A stretch of 64,000 nt of DNA from Reinekea thalattae (GTDB lineage Bacteria; Pseudomonadota; Gammaproteobacteria; Pseudomonadales; Natronospirillaceae). The position numbers were made by a program, and so were the translations under genes. The notes under the pieces are model-generated. The model made no database searches. It worked only from the letters and a program-made list of their open reading frames with translations, and had not been told where the DNA came from. Of this stretch, positions 17,342 through 26,766 are shown piece after piece (the stretch's first letter is position 1; the number at the start of each line of letters is the position of its first letter). Location of the stretch: contig NZ_VKAD01000001.1 of NCBI RefSeq assembly GCF_008041945.1, forward strand, positions 186,001-250,000. The letters are read 5' to 3'.

Positions 17342-19534
17342 CTAAAATTCAGCGCTGTAGCTTATCGCATAAGTTCTACCACTGCCTTTGAACTTGAACA
17401 GGTCTTCATCTAGGGTGCTATAAAGAATTTGTGCTCGTTGAGACCAAAGCGTGTAGTAGTCTTCGTTTAATAGGTTCTGTACACCAAAGCTCAACTTACC
17501 TATAGGTAAGGTGTAGTAAGAACTCAAATTCATTAAAGAAAACCCATCAAGTTCTTCATCATTGTCGTCAGAGTAACTTGCTATCGTTTGCCATTGCAGT
17601 TCTGCACCGTAGTCAAAGTTATCGAAGCCAGCGCGAATAATTGAGCTAGAAGGAGAGACTAATTCAGCGTCTAAAGCGGACCAGCTGCCATCTGTTTTTG
17701 TTTCACTGTTAAGTAAGTGCGCTTGTGCACCTACATACAATGCATCAGTGAATCGATAAGTTGTTTCACCTTCAATACCGTAAATACGTTTTTGATCGTC
17801 ATTTACCACAACAGATAAGGTGGTTTCATCAATAGTCGTTGTTTTGTCTGACAAAGCATAATAAGCGGCTATCTGTGCATTGTATTTTTGTTTATTTAGA
17901 CGCCAGCCAAGCTCAACTGAGTTTGTTTTTACGCCGTCCAGCGGATTGTTTTCTACACTGACACTACTCGTTAGGCTTCCTGTATTGTCATAAGTACCGA
18001 TGCCGTAATATTTTGATGGATCCGGTGTCTCAAAGCCCTGGCTGACATTAGCCCAAAGTTGTTGGTTTTTATTTATGGTGTAAATAGCACCAATATTGGC
18101 TAGGAGCTCATTGTAATCAGTTTCGCCACCTTCTATGGTATCTGCACTGGTTAGATAGCCTTTATCAATTAATATCTGCTGCTCTGTGCCAACAAAGTCA
18201 CCAATCTCATGAGAGATATATTGATAACGTAAGCCGCCTGAAATACTTACATGATCATTAATTTCCCAGTCAGCTTGAGTAAATAAACCTACTTTGGCGG
18301 TATCGACATCGGGGTATCTATCAACTTCTCCCTCTTTTTCAAAGGTTATACCACCAGAACTTGTTGCGGTATCATCGTAATAGGTTGATACCGCTGTAGA
18401 AGATTCCAATTGGGCATCAATGCCGTGATTCAGCTTTATGTTGTTGAATGTTTTGCTTGCGAGAGTCTTTGCACCAATGGTTTCTGTTTTTTGTAAGGAG
18501 GCTGAGAAGACGTAATAACCAGACACTCCTATGCTAGATCCAACCGCAGATGGAAACGGGAAGAATTGTATTTCTTCATTTCGATAATAAGCTTGAGTAA
18601 GAAGGTTATGGCCTAGTACATCTTCATTACTGTATTGAGCGTTTAGCATTAGACGCTCAGTGCTTGGTTGAGTATCTAAATCTAATTCATCACTGATCGT
18701 GATAGGAACATAGCCAAGCGCGCCAAGAGAGTTCGTGCCAAGGTCTGCTGTATAGTCGGTGTCTTGTGCGCTGTTATAATATTGGGCCGTGATGGATAAG
18801 AGCTGCTTATCCGTTGGCTGGTAATCTACATTACCCATAATGTCGAGGGTGTCGTTAAACTGAAGGTCTGTTTGTGTGATGTCTGGTAAAACCATGTCGC
18901 CGTTGGCGTCATAATTTGCACCAGTGGTTTCATAGGAGGCAGATAATCGACCGCGAAGTTGCTCACCACCACCAGAGACAGCAAGGCCAATATTTTTAGT
19001 TAAATCTTCACTGCCATTGAAGCCAGTTGATACGCCGGATTCAAACTCTACAGTCGTTTCATTAGCCGTTGCTTTTTTGGTGATAATATTAATGATGCCG
19101 CCTGAAGCGCCAGCACCATAAATAGAGGTCGCACCCGATAAAACTTCAACTCTGGCAATGTTAAAAGGAGAAATACTTTCCAGCTGACGGCTAACCGCTC
19201 GTGTTGAATTTAGAGACACGCCATCAATCATAACCAGCGCCGAACGACCACGTAAATTCTGGTTGTAGCTTGTTCGGCTTTCGCCACCAAAATCGTAACC
19301 AGGGATCAATCGACCCAATGCGACTTTTAAGTCGGCACCACTTTTAATTTCGCGTTCAATCTGTTCTTGATCAATAACCCACATAGTTGCAGCAACATCA
19401 GATATCGAAGTGTCGTTACTGTTTGCGGTAACGATGATTGTGTCTAGTGATTCAGCGGTACTAATTGCAGATGCAGTTATTATCGCTAATACAAGAGGGG
19501 TGAGTTTTGTAAAGGTCGTCGGCTTACTAATCAT
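17342..19534 (-). CDS. iutA: IutA-like TonB-dependent ferric aerobactin/hydroxamate receptor
   Basis: A 730-residue outer-membrane receptor with an N-terminal signal sequence, a TonB-box-like DTIIVTAN near residue 31, a plug domain (LRGRSALVMIDGVSLNS, SRQLESISPFNIARVEVLSGATSIYGAGASGGIINIITKK) and a 22-strand-type barrel ending in an aromatic residue (SYSAEF). The plug and many barrel segments resemble E. coli IutA, the aerobactin receptor. No siderophore synthesis genes are in the window, so it may serve uptake of siderophores made by others (inference). It is the first gene of the Fur-regulated operon. Confidence 0.88.
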   Translation of the reverse strand: MISKPTTFTKLTPLVLAIITASAISTAESLDTIIVTANSNDTSISDVAATMWVIDQEQIEREIKSGADLKVALGRLIPGYDFGGESRTSYNQNLRGRSALVMIDGVSLNSTRAVSRQLESISPFNIARVEVLSGATSIYGAGASGGIINIITKKATANETTVEFESGVSTGFNGSEDLTKNIGLAVSGGGEQLRGRLSASYETTGANYDANGDMVLPDITQTDLQFNDTLDIMGNVDYQPTDKQLLSITAQYYNSAQDTDYTADLGTNSLGALGYVPITISDELDLDTQPSTERLMLNAQYSNEDVLGHNLLTQAYYRNEEIQFFPFPSAVGSSIGVSGYYVFSASLQKTETIGAKTLASKTFNNIKLNHGIDAQLESSTAVSTYYDDTATSSGGITFEKEGEVDRYPDVDTAKVGLFTQADWEINDHVSISGGLRYQYISHEIGDFVGTEQQILIDKGYLTSADTIEGGETDYNELLANIGAIYTINKNQQLWANVSQGFETPDPSKYYGIGTYDNTGSLTSSVSVENNPLDGVKTNSVELGWRLNKQKYNAQIAAYYALSDKTTTIDETTLSVVVNDDQKRIYGIEGETTYRFTDALYVGAQAHLLNSETKTDGSWSALDAELVSPSSSIIRAGFDNFDYGAELQWQTIASYSDDNDEELDGFSLMNLSSYYTLPIGKLSFGVQNLLNEDYYTLWSQRAQILYSTLDEDLFKFKGSGRTYAISYSAEF

Positions 19535-19614
19535 TTATCGTGAGCTCCGTATAGGCCTTTTACGCCACTCGAAAAAGGCTGAGTATCTAGGATGATTTAA
19601 ATGCAAGTGAAAAT

Positions 19615-19633
19615 AATATTGATAATCATTCTC
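19615..19633 (-). promoter_or_regulatory. Fur box of the iron uptake operon
   Basis: On the minus strand GAGAATGATTATCAATATT matches the 19-base Fur consensus at most positions, about 80 bases before the receptor start. It implies iron repression of iutA-fhuCDB. The remaining intergenic sequence 19635-19907 holds no gene I can support. Confidence 0.8.
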
Positions 19634-19907
19634 AAAGTAAAGGATTGCTTACAGTTTATGCTGAGAATCTTCGATTTTGATCTTTGTCTTTGATATGAAA
19701 ACTTGAGTGCAAGCTTGAAAACGCTCATCACAACGAGAGTGTTTTTTATAGCAAGCTTCTGGATAAAAATGATTGAAAGGTAGGTTAGGTCTGGTGTGAG
19801 CCTAATAAGTAAGTGGGTTGTAGCACTAATTCAACATTTAAAATGTTTGTTAGGGTGAACTCGAACCGTATGACAATGGCTGTATGTAGTGAGTGTTACT
19901 TATTGAT

Positions 19908-21026
19908 TTATTTTATCCTCCAATAAGCTTTTACATTGTTGTTTTTCCCTGGTAGGGCTCGTTTATTACGCAGATAATGCCGTACTTTTTTTGCGGATAC
20001 TGATTCAAAAGCAGCCCAAACCGCATCGATATTTTTTATTTTTTCGATAGTAGAGATGACTTCTTCTGCCTGATCTTGAGGGGTGCATATTATGTTATGA
20101 ATTTGAGTTCCTTCCGGTAAAACTATGGAATCAAAGTAGCTTTGTTCAGTACTTTTTGAACTGATTGTAATGAGGATAGGAGCGGTTGGGTTTTGCCAAA
20201 GCTCAAGAATACCAGCGATAGCAGGGTAGGCAGTCTCATCTGCTATGAGTAGTGCTTGTCCTTCCTTTAAGTGCGGATGATTATCCTTTGACTCTGATTG
20301 GCTCATAATGATGTCGCCAATGATCAAGTTTTTAGCCCATAGGCTGCCAGCGGTGTCATTGTGAGTATAGATGTCTACATAGGCGAGATCATTGTGCAGC
20401 GAGGATTCATTACTTTTCCACGCCTTCCTAAGTGTATAAGGCCGAGTGTTTTTCTTTGTTTTTGCCAGTAATTTTCTGCGAGATTCTTTTGAAATATGTT
20501 TGAGTAACCAGACGAAAAATCGATTCAATAATGCTTTTAACCATTGATCGCTCTTTTTATTTTTTTGCTGTTTAGTTGAGTGATGTTTTAATGATTTTAG
20601 CGAAAAGGCATAAGCATAACCTGCATAGTATTCAGGTAGTGATGTTTGCGTTTTTACAGTGAGCCTGATTATATTTTTTGTAATGTTTTCTTTTTTTATA
20701 ACCTCAAAAAAGCAGGTTCCGGTATTATTTAAATCGATTCCCTGCTTGACGGCTGCAATATAGGCGAGGTAAAAAATTTTCTCTTCTATAGACCCTTCTA
20801 CCTCAAATGGAATGAAAACAGTATTAGCTGTTTCAATCTCTTTGTAGAACAGTTGAACCATAATTCCTTCATGGAAAATATCGACGAGAGTTGCTCTAGA
20901 TACAGGCTCTTGAGTGACTTGACTGCTCGCGATGATATTCACTTCATGTTGATGGTTTTGATTTACATGATCAATAATATCTTGTTTTAGGTCGATATCT
21001 TGAATGGCCGTGTACGATTTTTTCAT
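19908..21026 (-). CDS. Siderophore-interacting flavoprotein (ferric siderophore reductase, SIP family)
   Basis: A 372-residue protein of the SIP/ViuB family, which reduces imported ferric siderophores in the cytoplasm. Visible are the flavin-binding RPYTLR, a DLAYVDIYTHNDTAGSLWAKNL segment, LLIADETAYPAIAGILE and a C-terminal helix plus RALPGKNNNVKAYWR. The N-terminal ~100 residues look like an additional DUF2470-type domain. Two departures stand out: the usual WAAGE near the C-terminus is WAAFE, and there is a Lys-rich insertion near residues 150-205. It is co-directional with the receptor operon but 373 bases downstream, probably with its own promoter. Confidence 0.83.
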   Translation of the reverse strand: MKKSYTAIQDIDLKQDIIDHVNQNHQHEVNIIASSQVTQEPVSRATLVDIFHEGIMVQLFYKEIETANTVFIPFEVEGSIEEKIFYLAYIAAVKQGIDLNNTGTCFFEVIKKENITKNIIRLTVKTQTSLPEYYAGYAYAFSLKSLKHHSTKQQKNKKSDQWLKALLNRFFVWLLKHISKESRRKLLAKTKKNTRPYTLRKAWKSNESSLHNDLAYVDIYTHNDTAGSLWAKNLIIGDIIMSQSESKDNHPHLKEGQALLIADETAYPAIAGILELWQNPTAPILITISSKSTEQSYFDSIVLPEGTQIHNIICTPQDQAEEVISTIEKIKNIDAVWAAFESVSAKKVRHYLRNKRALPGKNNNVKAYWRIK

Positions 21027-21080
21027 AGACTTTTTTTATTGAGTGTCGAGGTGAGATAGTTCAGTAGAGCCTATTTCAAA

Positions 21081-21095
21081 TGAGAATAAATTGCA
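21081..21095 (-). promoter_or_regulatory. Possible weak Fur site before the siderophore reductase gene
   Basis: TGAGAAT-A-AATTGCA matches 10 of 14 positions of the 7-1-7 Fur core, about 55 bases before the reductase start. The left half-site is good and the right half poor. Confidence 0.35.
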
Positions 21096-21210
21096 TTAAA
21101 AAATACAATAGATCACTAGAATGCAAAAAATAGGTGACGAGCAGGTTGGAAGGGGTGAGGGGCGATTAGGCATATGCACTATTGTTTAGCCAGTAATTTA
21201 GTGTCGTTAT

Positions 21211-21243
21211 TTCAGCAAACAAAAAAAGCAGCGCGAGGCTGCT
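21211..21243. repeat. 33-bp direct repeat, right copy (terminator)
   Basis: Identical to 13652-13684. Here the hairpin is followed on the plus strand by TTTTCTT and preceded by an A run, making a good bidirectional terminator between the thioesterase gene (minus) and whatever is to its left. Removing the sequence between the two copies would leave one terminator between convergent ybaK and the thioesterase gene. Confidence 0.85.
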
Positions 21244-21305
21244 TTTCTTATGAGCTTTTTTATCAGGCTGTTTTTGAGCTATGAGCCGCAAAAATCAGCC
21301 ATTGG

Positions 21306-21878
21306 TTAGCTTTTATCAGTGTTCATGTATTTATCGAATTCAGCGTCGATCTGTTCGCTGGTTAGGTTTTCTATTTTATCTTTCCATTTACTGTGCAGTG
21401 CAGAAAGGTGTTCGTTGTGCCGTGCTCTGAGTTCTTTGCGTAATTTAGCCGCAATGAAACGTGCCTTTTGCGTGCTGTCGACCAGCTTAAGCGGTGGCAC
21501 CTTGCTCGGTTTGCCGTTTTCGTCCACTGCAACCATGGTTAAATAGCAGCTGTTGGTGTGACGTTGCGTGTTGGTTTGGATATCTTCGGCGACGATTTTA
21601 ACGCCGACTTCCATCGAGGTATTGCCAACATGGTTAACAGACGCCAGCAGCGTCACCAGTTCGCCAATTTTGATCGCTTCTTTAAATTGAACGTGGTCAA
21701 CCGATAGCGTCACCGCATATTTGCCGCAATAGCGAGCGGCGCAGGTGTAAGCGACTTGGTCAATCAATTTAAGCAAGCTACCACCGTGCATATTGCCGGA
21801 AAAGTTTGCCATGTCCGGCGTGATCAGGACCGTCATTTCTACTGTGTTATTACGTTCGTCATAGTGTTGTTTGGTCAT
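21306..21878 (-). CDS. Acyl-CoA thioesterase (hotdog fold, YciA/BACH type)
   Basis: A 190-residue protein with a single hotdog domain in residues about 10-135: the NFSGNMHGGSLLKLIDQVAYTCAARYCG helix with the conserved Asn, His-Gly-Gly and Asp, then SVDHVQFKEAIKIGELVTLLASVNHVGNTSMEVGV. The C-terminal 55 residues are charged and helical, longer than in YciA. It would hydrolyse acyl-CoA in the cytoplasm; the chain-length preference is not readable. Confidence 0.87.
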   Translation of the reverse strand: MTKQHYDERNNTVEMTVLITPDMANFSGNMHGGSLLKLIDQVAYTCAARYCGKYAVTLSVDHVQFKEAIKIGELVTLLASVNHVGNTSMEVGVKIVAEDIQTNTQRHTNSCYLTMVAVDENGKPSKVPPLKLVDSTQKARFIAAKLRKELRARHNEHLSALHSKWKDKIENLTSEQIDAEFDKYMNTDKS

Positions 21879-22088
21879 TTCTGTAGCCTGTTATTCATGT
21901 ATATAGCTAGTGTAATCTAACCTAACAGTGTTGCTATTCCTATTTAAGTACTAATTTAGCACTGAAGCTCGATTTATTGCGCTTGAATTACGCTCTAGAG
22001 TGCTTGAACCAAAGGCGGATAGGCCAGAACGCGACGTATTCGGGCGGCTCTGCTACTATGCGCGCTTAACTTTACCGATACTGGCCTT

Positions 22089-24356
22089 ATGCATAAAACC
22101 GCACCTGATTTATTCAAATACCCGAAATACTGGGCGTCCTGCTTCGACCCCGCACCTTTTTTACCGATGAGCCGTGCCGAAATGGACCAGCTCGGTTGGG
22201 ACAGCTGCGATATTATCCTAGTAACGGGCGATGCCTATATCGATCATCCTAGTTTTGGCATGGCGGTTATCGGCCGTTTATTGGAAGCACAAGGTTATCG
22301 CGTCGGTATTATTTCCCAGCCAGATTGGCGCAGTGCCGAACCCTTTAAAGAACTCGGTAAACCGAATTTATATTTTGGTGTCACCGCGGGCAACATGGAT
22401 TCGATGATCAATCGTTACACGGCGGATTTAAAAGTTCGTAACGACGATGCCTACACACCCAATAACGAAGGCGGTAAGCGTCCCGATCGTGCGGTATTGG
22501 TTTACAGCCAGCGCTGCAAAGAAGCCTATGCCGATACGCCGGTGGTGATCGGCGGTATTGAAGCCAGTTTGCGCCGTATCGCCCAGTACGATTACTGGAG
22601 TGATAAGGTTCGTCATTCGGTGTTGTTCGATGCTAACGCCGACATTCTGCTGTACGGCAATGCCGAGCGCGCATTGGTTGAAGTGACGCATCGTTTAGCC
22701 AATGGCACTCCTATTTCTGATATTACCGACGTGCGTGGCACCGTTGTGTTGCGCAAAACCGTACCAGATGGCTGGACGGTTATTGATTCTACTCGAATCG
22801 ACTGGCCAGCAAACATTGGTGAGTTGACCGAGTTTGAGCGCGAAAACCCCTACCAAGAAGCCATGCAAAGTTCTTGTGCCTCAGGCTCGGGTAAGAGTGC
22901 TGGTAAAGATGCGGGCAATGATCAAACTGCAACAGTGCAAATGGCCGAGCCAATGGCAGCCACGGCGGTAGCAGAAGAAACCGAAGTACAGACCGTACGA
23001 GTGATTCCATTGCCGTTACAGCGTAAAGAAAAATTCGAAAAAGACACCAGCTGCATTCGCTTGCCGTCTTTTGAGAAGGTCAGTGCCGACCCCGCACTTT
23101 ACGCCCATGCCAGCCGAATTTTGCACATGGAAGCCAACCCGCATAACGCTCACGTGTTAGTGCAAAAGCACGGCAACCAAGAAGTTTGGGTGAACCCGCC
23201 GCCGATCCCGTTGTTAACACATGAGATGGATGGCGTGTTTGATTTACCGTACGCCCGTGTGCCGCACCCCAGTTACGGGAATGCCAAAATCCCCGCGTAC
23301 GACATGATCAAAACCTCGATCAACATTATGCGCGGCTGCTTTGGTGGCTGTACTTTTTGTTCGATTACCGAGCATGAAGGCCGAGTCATTCAATCGCGTT
23401 CGCACGAATCGGTATTGCATGAAGTCGAAGAGATGAAAGCCAAAGTACCAGGCTTTAGCGGCGCTATTTCCGATTTAGGTGGCCCAACCGCCAACATGTA
23501 TCACCTCAACTGCATCAGTGATGAAATCCAAGCCAGTTGCCGCCGTTTAAGTTGTGTTTACCCAACCATTTGCGTCAACCTAAAAACCGATCATTCTGAA
23601 ACCACTGAGCTTTACCGCAAGGTGCGTAAAACTGAAGGTATCCATACCGTATCTATCGCATCGGGTTTGCGTTACGACCTAGCGGTAGAAGACCCAGAAT
23701 ACGTTAAAGAATTGGTGACTCATCACGTTGGCGGCTATTTAAAAATTGCCCCAGAACATACCGAAGACCGACCATTAAAAATGATGATGAAACCGGGCAT
23801 GGGCACTTACGACCGCTTTAAAGATATGTTCGATAAATTTTCTAAACAGGCCGGTAAAAAACAATATTTAATTCCGTACTTTATTGCCGCGCACCCCGGC
23901 TGTGAAGATGAAGATATGGTTAACCTTGCGCTGTGGTTAAAGAAACGCAAAATGAAAGTCGACCAGGTGCAAACCTTTTATCCTTCGCCGATGAGCTTGG
24001 CGACAGCGATGTACTATTCGGGCAAAAACCCGCTGAAAAAGGTTAACTACAAAAGCGGCCGAGTCAGCATTGTTAAGCAGATAGAACAACGCCAATTGCA
24101 CAAAGCCTTGTTGCGTTACCACGATAAAAACCACTGGAAAGATATTCGCAAAGCGTTGGTGCGCATGGGCTTACAAAAGTTGATTGGTGATAAAGACCAT
24201 CAGCTCGTACCAGCAGAAGGGCGCGGGCAATCGACAAAAGCCGTTGGCAAAAATACGGCGGGTAAAAACAATAACAAATTCAAACCTACCAGTCGGCCAG
24301 CTAACCGCAAGGGCGCGCGCTATACCGGCAAACCCAGCTCAAGTAAAAAACGCTAG
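22089..24356 (+). CDS. ygiQ: YgiQ-family radical SAM protein
   Basis: A 755-residue protein. The N-terminal DUF3362/B12-like region starts [33 protein letters not shown]. The radical SAM cluster motif is CX3CX2C in [17 protein letters not shown] (Cys near 417, 421, 424), followed by [15 protein letters not shown]. The C-terminus from about residue 690 is basic and low-complexity ([17 protein letters not shown]). A less conserved Ala/Glu-rich insertion lies near residues 258-310. The family is widespread and its reaction is not established. Confidence 0.9.
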   Translation: MHKTAPDLFKYPKYWASCFDPAPFLPMSRAEMDQLGWDSCDIILVTGDAYIDHPSFGMAVIGRLLEAQGYRVGIISQPDWRSAEPFKELGKPNLYFGVTAGNMDSMINRYTADLKVRNDDAYTPNNEGGKRPDRAVLVYSQRCKEAYADTPVVIGGIEASLRRIAQYDYWSDKVRHSVLFDANADILLYGNAERALVEVTHRLANGTPISDITDVRGTVVLRKTVPDGWTVIDSTRIDWPANIGELTEFERENPYQEAMQSSCASGSGKSAGKDAGNDQTATVQMAEPMAATAVAEETEVQTVRVIPLPLQRKEKFEKDTSCIRLPSFEKVSADPALYAHASRILHMEANPHNAHVLVQKHGNQEVWVNPPPIPLLTHEMDGVFDLPYARVPHPSYGNAKIPAYDMIKTSINIMRGCFGGCTFCSITEHEGRVIQSRSHESVLHEVEEMKAKVPGFSGAISDLGGPTANMYHLNCISDEIQASCRRLSCVYPTICVNLKTDHSETTELYRKVRKTEGIHTVSIASGLRYDLAVEDPEYVKELVTHHVGGYLKIAPEHTEDRPLKMMMKPGMGTYDRFKDMFDKFSKQAGKKQYLIPYFIAAHPGCEDEDMVNLALWLKKRKMKVDQVQTFYPSPMSLATAMYYSGKNPLKKVNYKSGRVSIVKQIEQRQLHKALLRYHDKNHWKDIRKALVRMGLQKLIGDKDHQLVPAEGRGQSTKAVGKNTAGKNNNKFKPTSRPANRKGARYTGKPSSSKKR

Positions 24357-24377
24357 GCGGTAATTTAACCGCCGCTT

Positions 24378-24415
24378 GTAACACTCACCGGGCAATAAAA
24401 AACCGTGAGTGTTAC
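24378..24415. terminator. Bidirectional terminator between convergent genes
   Basis: Perfect 11-base arms GTAACACTCAC / GTGAGTGTTAC around a loop containing an A run. It lies between convergent ygiQ and the mannosyltransferase-like gene and overlaps the last codon of the latter. Confidence 0.65.
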
Positions 24416-25587
24416 TCGATAGCGTTTAGCAACTGCTGATAATCGCTGGTCAAATTCCGCTGATAAAAACTCGATAAATCAGGGCTGCAAGGTAAACCCT
24501 GTTGCAGCCAATGCTTGAGTTTTTTAACCGCGCTGGTTGCTTGCTGGTGGATGCTTTTTTGGCCGTTGTATAAAAAATTCGCATCAAAAAATTCTGGGTA
24601 ACTGAGTCGGTTTGGCAGCAGCGGCACGCAACCTTCGCTGACCGCTTCCATCACCGCAATACCTTGAAATTCATGGTCAGCGGTAGAAAGCACCACATCG
24701 CATTGCTGTAGCGTGGCTCGGTAATCTTCATCCTGTTCAATAAAGCCAGCTTGCTTAATCAGGTGAGCAAACTGCTGTTCAATTTGCTGCAATTCTGTTG
24801 GCACCGTTCTAAATTGTTGGCCGGTTAAAACAAAGCGAATCGGCAATGCTTGCTCGTTAACCTGCTTGATAATTTCCAACAACAAGGCTGGGTTTTTGTC
24901 CCATTCCCAGCGGTGATTCCATAAAACAGTTATACCGTTATCTTGGGTTGATGCTTTGGTTGCTTTCTCTAAAGCTTTAGAGCTTATAGTTTTACAGTCT
25001 GTAGCTGGAAGGCTGGATGTTTGAGAGGTTACAGCGTGAGCGTCTGGCTTTAGGGCGCGGGGTTCAACAATGGGTACCGCCAGCACGCTGGATTTATCCG
25101 CCAGTTTTTCTGTTATGCCTTTAGGCACTAAATCTGGCAGTTTGCGCATGAGCTCGGTTACGCCAGTTAAAAAACTTTGCTGGTTAAACTGGCTGTTAAA
25201 CACCAAATAGTCGGCGCGTAATGCCGAGTAGAGGTTGACCATTTGCCAGTCAATCATGGCTTTAGGTTGGTTGGTTTTCGGGTAGGCGAATTGGTTTTCA
25301 TGGAAGTACAGCAGGCTCGGAATATTACGCAGTGCAGGGTACAGGCTTTGCACTGTGGCAAGGTCGACACTTGAGGTTGCCACTAAAAAGTCGTAAGGCT
25401 GTGCCAGCGCAGGTTCATCGAGTGCCGCAAACGAAAGCGGTGCGCCGCGCATTCGCCACGAAAAATAGCGCGCCGGTAAGGCTAACAGTTGCCAATTAAA
25501 GTCGGTGTTATGCACCACAAACTCAGCCCAATGTTTTTGGCTTAACGCATGGTAGCCAGAAAGCAGCAAGGCATTTTTATGGTTCAT
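24412..25587 (-). CDS. GTDC1/QTMAN-like glycosyltransferase (tRNA-queuosine mannosyltransferase family)
   Basis: A 391-residue GT4-type transferase. The N-terminal DUF3524 domain is recognisable from LLLSGYHALSQKHWAEF, SWRMRGAPLSF, PYDFLVATSSVDLATVQSL and SLLYFHENQFAYP. The C-terminal half has VLWNHRWEWDKNPALLLEII and the nucleotide-sugar-binding STADHEFQGIAVMEAVSEGCVPLLPNRLSYPE. The animal homologue mannosylates queuosine in tRNA-Asp; whether the bacterial enzyme does the same is inference. The chosen start at 25587 (MNHKNALLLSG) matches the family and overlaps the deaminase gene by 11 bases. A low-complexity insertion lies near residues 195-220. Confidence 0.83.
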   Translation of the reverse strand: MNHKNALLLSGYHALSQKHWAEFVVHNTDFNWQLLALPARYFSWRMRGAPLSFAALDEPALAQPYDFLVATSSVDLATVQSLYPALRNIPSLLYFHENQFAYPKTNQPKAMIDWQMVNLYSALRADYLVFNSQFNQQSFLTGVTELMRKLPDLVPKGITEKLADKSSVLAVPIVEPRALKPDAHAVTSQTSSLPATDCKTISSKALEKATKASTQDNGITVLWNHRWEWDKNPALLLEIIKQVNEQALPIRFVLTGQQFRTVPTELQQIEQQFAHLIKQAGFIEQDEDYRATLQQCDVVLSTADHEFQGIAVMEAVSEGCVPLLPNRLSYPEFFDANFLYNGQKSIHQQATSAVKKLKHWLQQGLPCSPDLSSFYQRNLTSDYQQLLNAIE

Positions 25588-26032
25588 TGCGCGCCAATTC
25601 AGCAAGCGGCAACCATTGAATACCAACACCGGCCTGTTCAAACATTTCTGCGCTGATCTTTATTTTATCGCCCCAGCGAGATAAAAAGTCGTCGCTCTGT
25701 TCAGGGCAATTAACGGTTTTAATACCGGTCTGAATAATTTTTGCCGCGCAATTGGGGCAAGGGAAGTGCGTTACCCAAATTTCACAACCAGTTAGGTCAC
25801 GCTTGGCAAATAGAATGGCGTTTTCTTCGGCGTGCAGTGTTTTGAGCAATTTCATGTCGCGGTCGTCTTGATCGGCGCTGTCCGATATGCCGTGCGGGTA
25901 ACCATTAAAACCAAGTGATACAATACGGTTATCTTCGGTGATCACCGCGCCCACTTGCGTAGAAGGGTCTTTACTCCACGAGGCAACTAATTGTGCCATT
26001 TGGAAAAAGCGCTTAGCCCATTTTAAATTCAT
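25577..26032 (-). CDS. dCMP deaminase-family protein
   Basis: A 151-residue zinc deaminase: catalytic HAEENAILFA with the zinc His and proton-shuttle Glu, and PCPNCAAKIIQTGI with the two zinc Cys. The STQVGAVIT and GFNGYPHGI segments match ComEB/dCMP deaminases. It would make dUMP from dCMP for thymidylate synthesis. It overlaps the downstream transferase gene, so the two are probably co-transcribed. Confidence 0.88.
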   Translation of the reverse strand: MNLKWAKRFFQMAQLVASWSKDPSTQVGAVITEDNRIVSLGFNGYPHGISDSADQDDRDMKLLKTLHAEENAILFAKRDLTGCEIWVTHFPCPNCAAKIIQTGIKTVNCPEQSDDFLSRWGDKIKISAEMFEQAGVGIQWLPLAELARNEP

Positions 26033-26119
26033 TAGTTTTTACCTGTTTTTAGTAACGAATGTTATTTGCCTAATATTGTTGGTAAACGCGCAGCAGTGTA
26101 ACCAAAATGCGGTGTGCAG

Positions 26120-26557
26120 TCATTCAGTCGTGTTTGAGTTTAGTTTTGAACCCTGATTATTTTCACCAAAGCTATCGTCTGGGTTAAATAGCTGGCACAC
26201 ACCGAGCGATAAACAGCCGCAGTTTATGCAGCTGTCTAGGCCGTCTTTTAGCTGGTTAAGGGTGTTGATTTTGGCTTCGAGCAAATCATTCCATTGGTTT
26301 GCCATTTGCTGCCATTCTTCTTTGCTCGGCGCTGCATGTGTTGGCAAACAGCCGAGCGACTGTTTGATCTCTTCTAGCGATAAGCCGACTTTTTGCGCGG
26401 CTTTAATGACTGCAACGCGGCGCAGTATTTGGCGGCTGTAACGGCGTTGATTACCGTTATTACGAGTGCTGCTAATTAAACCCTTTTGTTCGTAAAAGTG
26501 CAGCGTTGCCACGCTCACCCCAGAACGCTTGGCCACTTGGCCGACGCTCATTTCCAT
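26120..26557 (-). CDS. soxR: Redox-sensing MerR-family activator SoxR
   Basis: About 145 residues, counting from the start with GGAG upstream. The N-terminal MerR winged helix is MSVGQVAKRSGVSVATLHFYEQKGLI...RRYSRQILRRVAVIKAAQKVGLSLEEI. The diagnostic 2Fe-2S cluster motif CINCGCLSLGVC follows near residue 105. Oxidation of the cluster by redox-cycling compounds activates SoxR. It is divergent from an MFS exporter, and a SoxR box lies between them, so the exporter is the likely target. Confidence 0.93.
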   Translation of the reverse strand: MEMSVGQVAKRSGVSVATLHFYEQKGLISSTRNNGNQRRYSRQILRRVAVIKAAQKVGLSLEEIKQSLGCLPTHAAPSKEEWQQMANQWNDLLEAKINTLNQLKDGLDSCINCGCLSLGVCQLFNPDDSFGENNQGSKLNSNTTE

Positions 26558-26635
26558 AACGGCTCTTCTCCATCGTCGCTCAGCGTTATAGCTATTCACT
26601 TAAAAAACGGCAGCAAAACACCAAAAAATGCTTTA

Positions 26636-26653
26636 CCTAAAGTTAACTTGAGG
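26636..26653. promoter_or_regulatory. SoxR box
   Basis: An 18-base near-perfect palindrome (CCTAAAGTTAACTTGAGG), one mismatch from the classical CCTCAAGTTAACTTGAGG, between soxR and the MFS gene. Bases inside the gap 26558-26766 otherwise show nothing I can assign. Confidence 0.88.
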
Positions 26654-26766
26654 TTTTAGCATGCCAGCGATTCATCAAAAAAGACAGTCACTAATCAAAA
26701 AGACGGTCACAACTTATCCATAACCACAATCAATCCATTACACGGCGATTTAAGAGAACGAACTTT

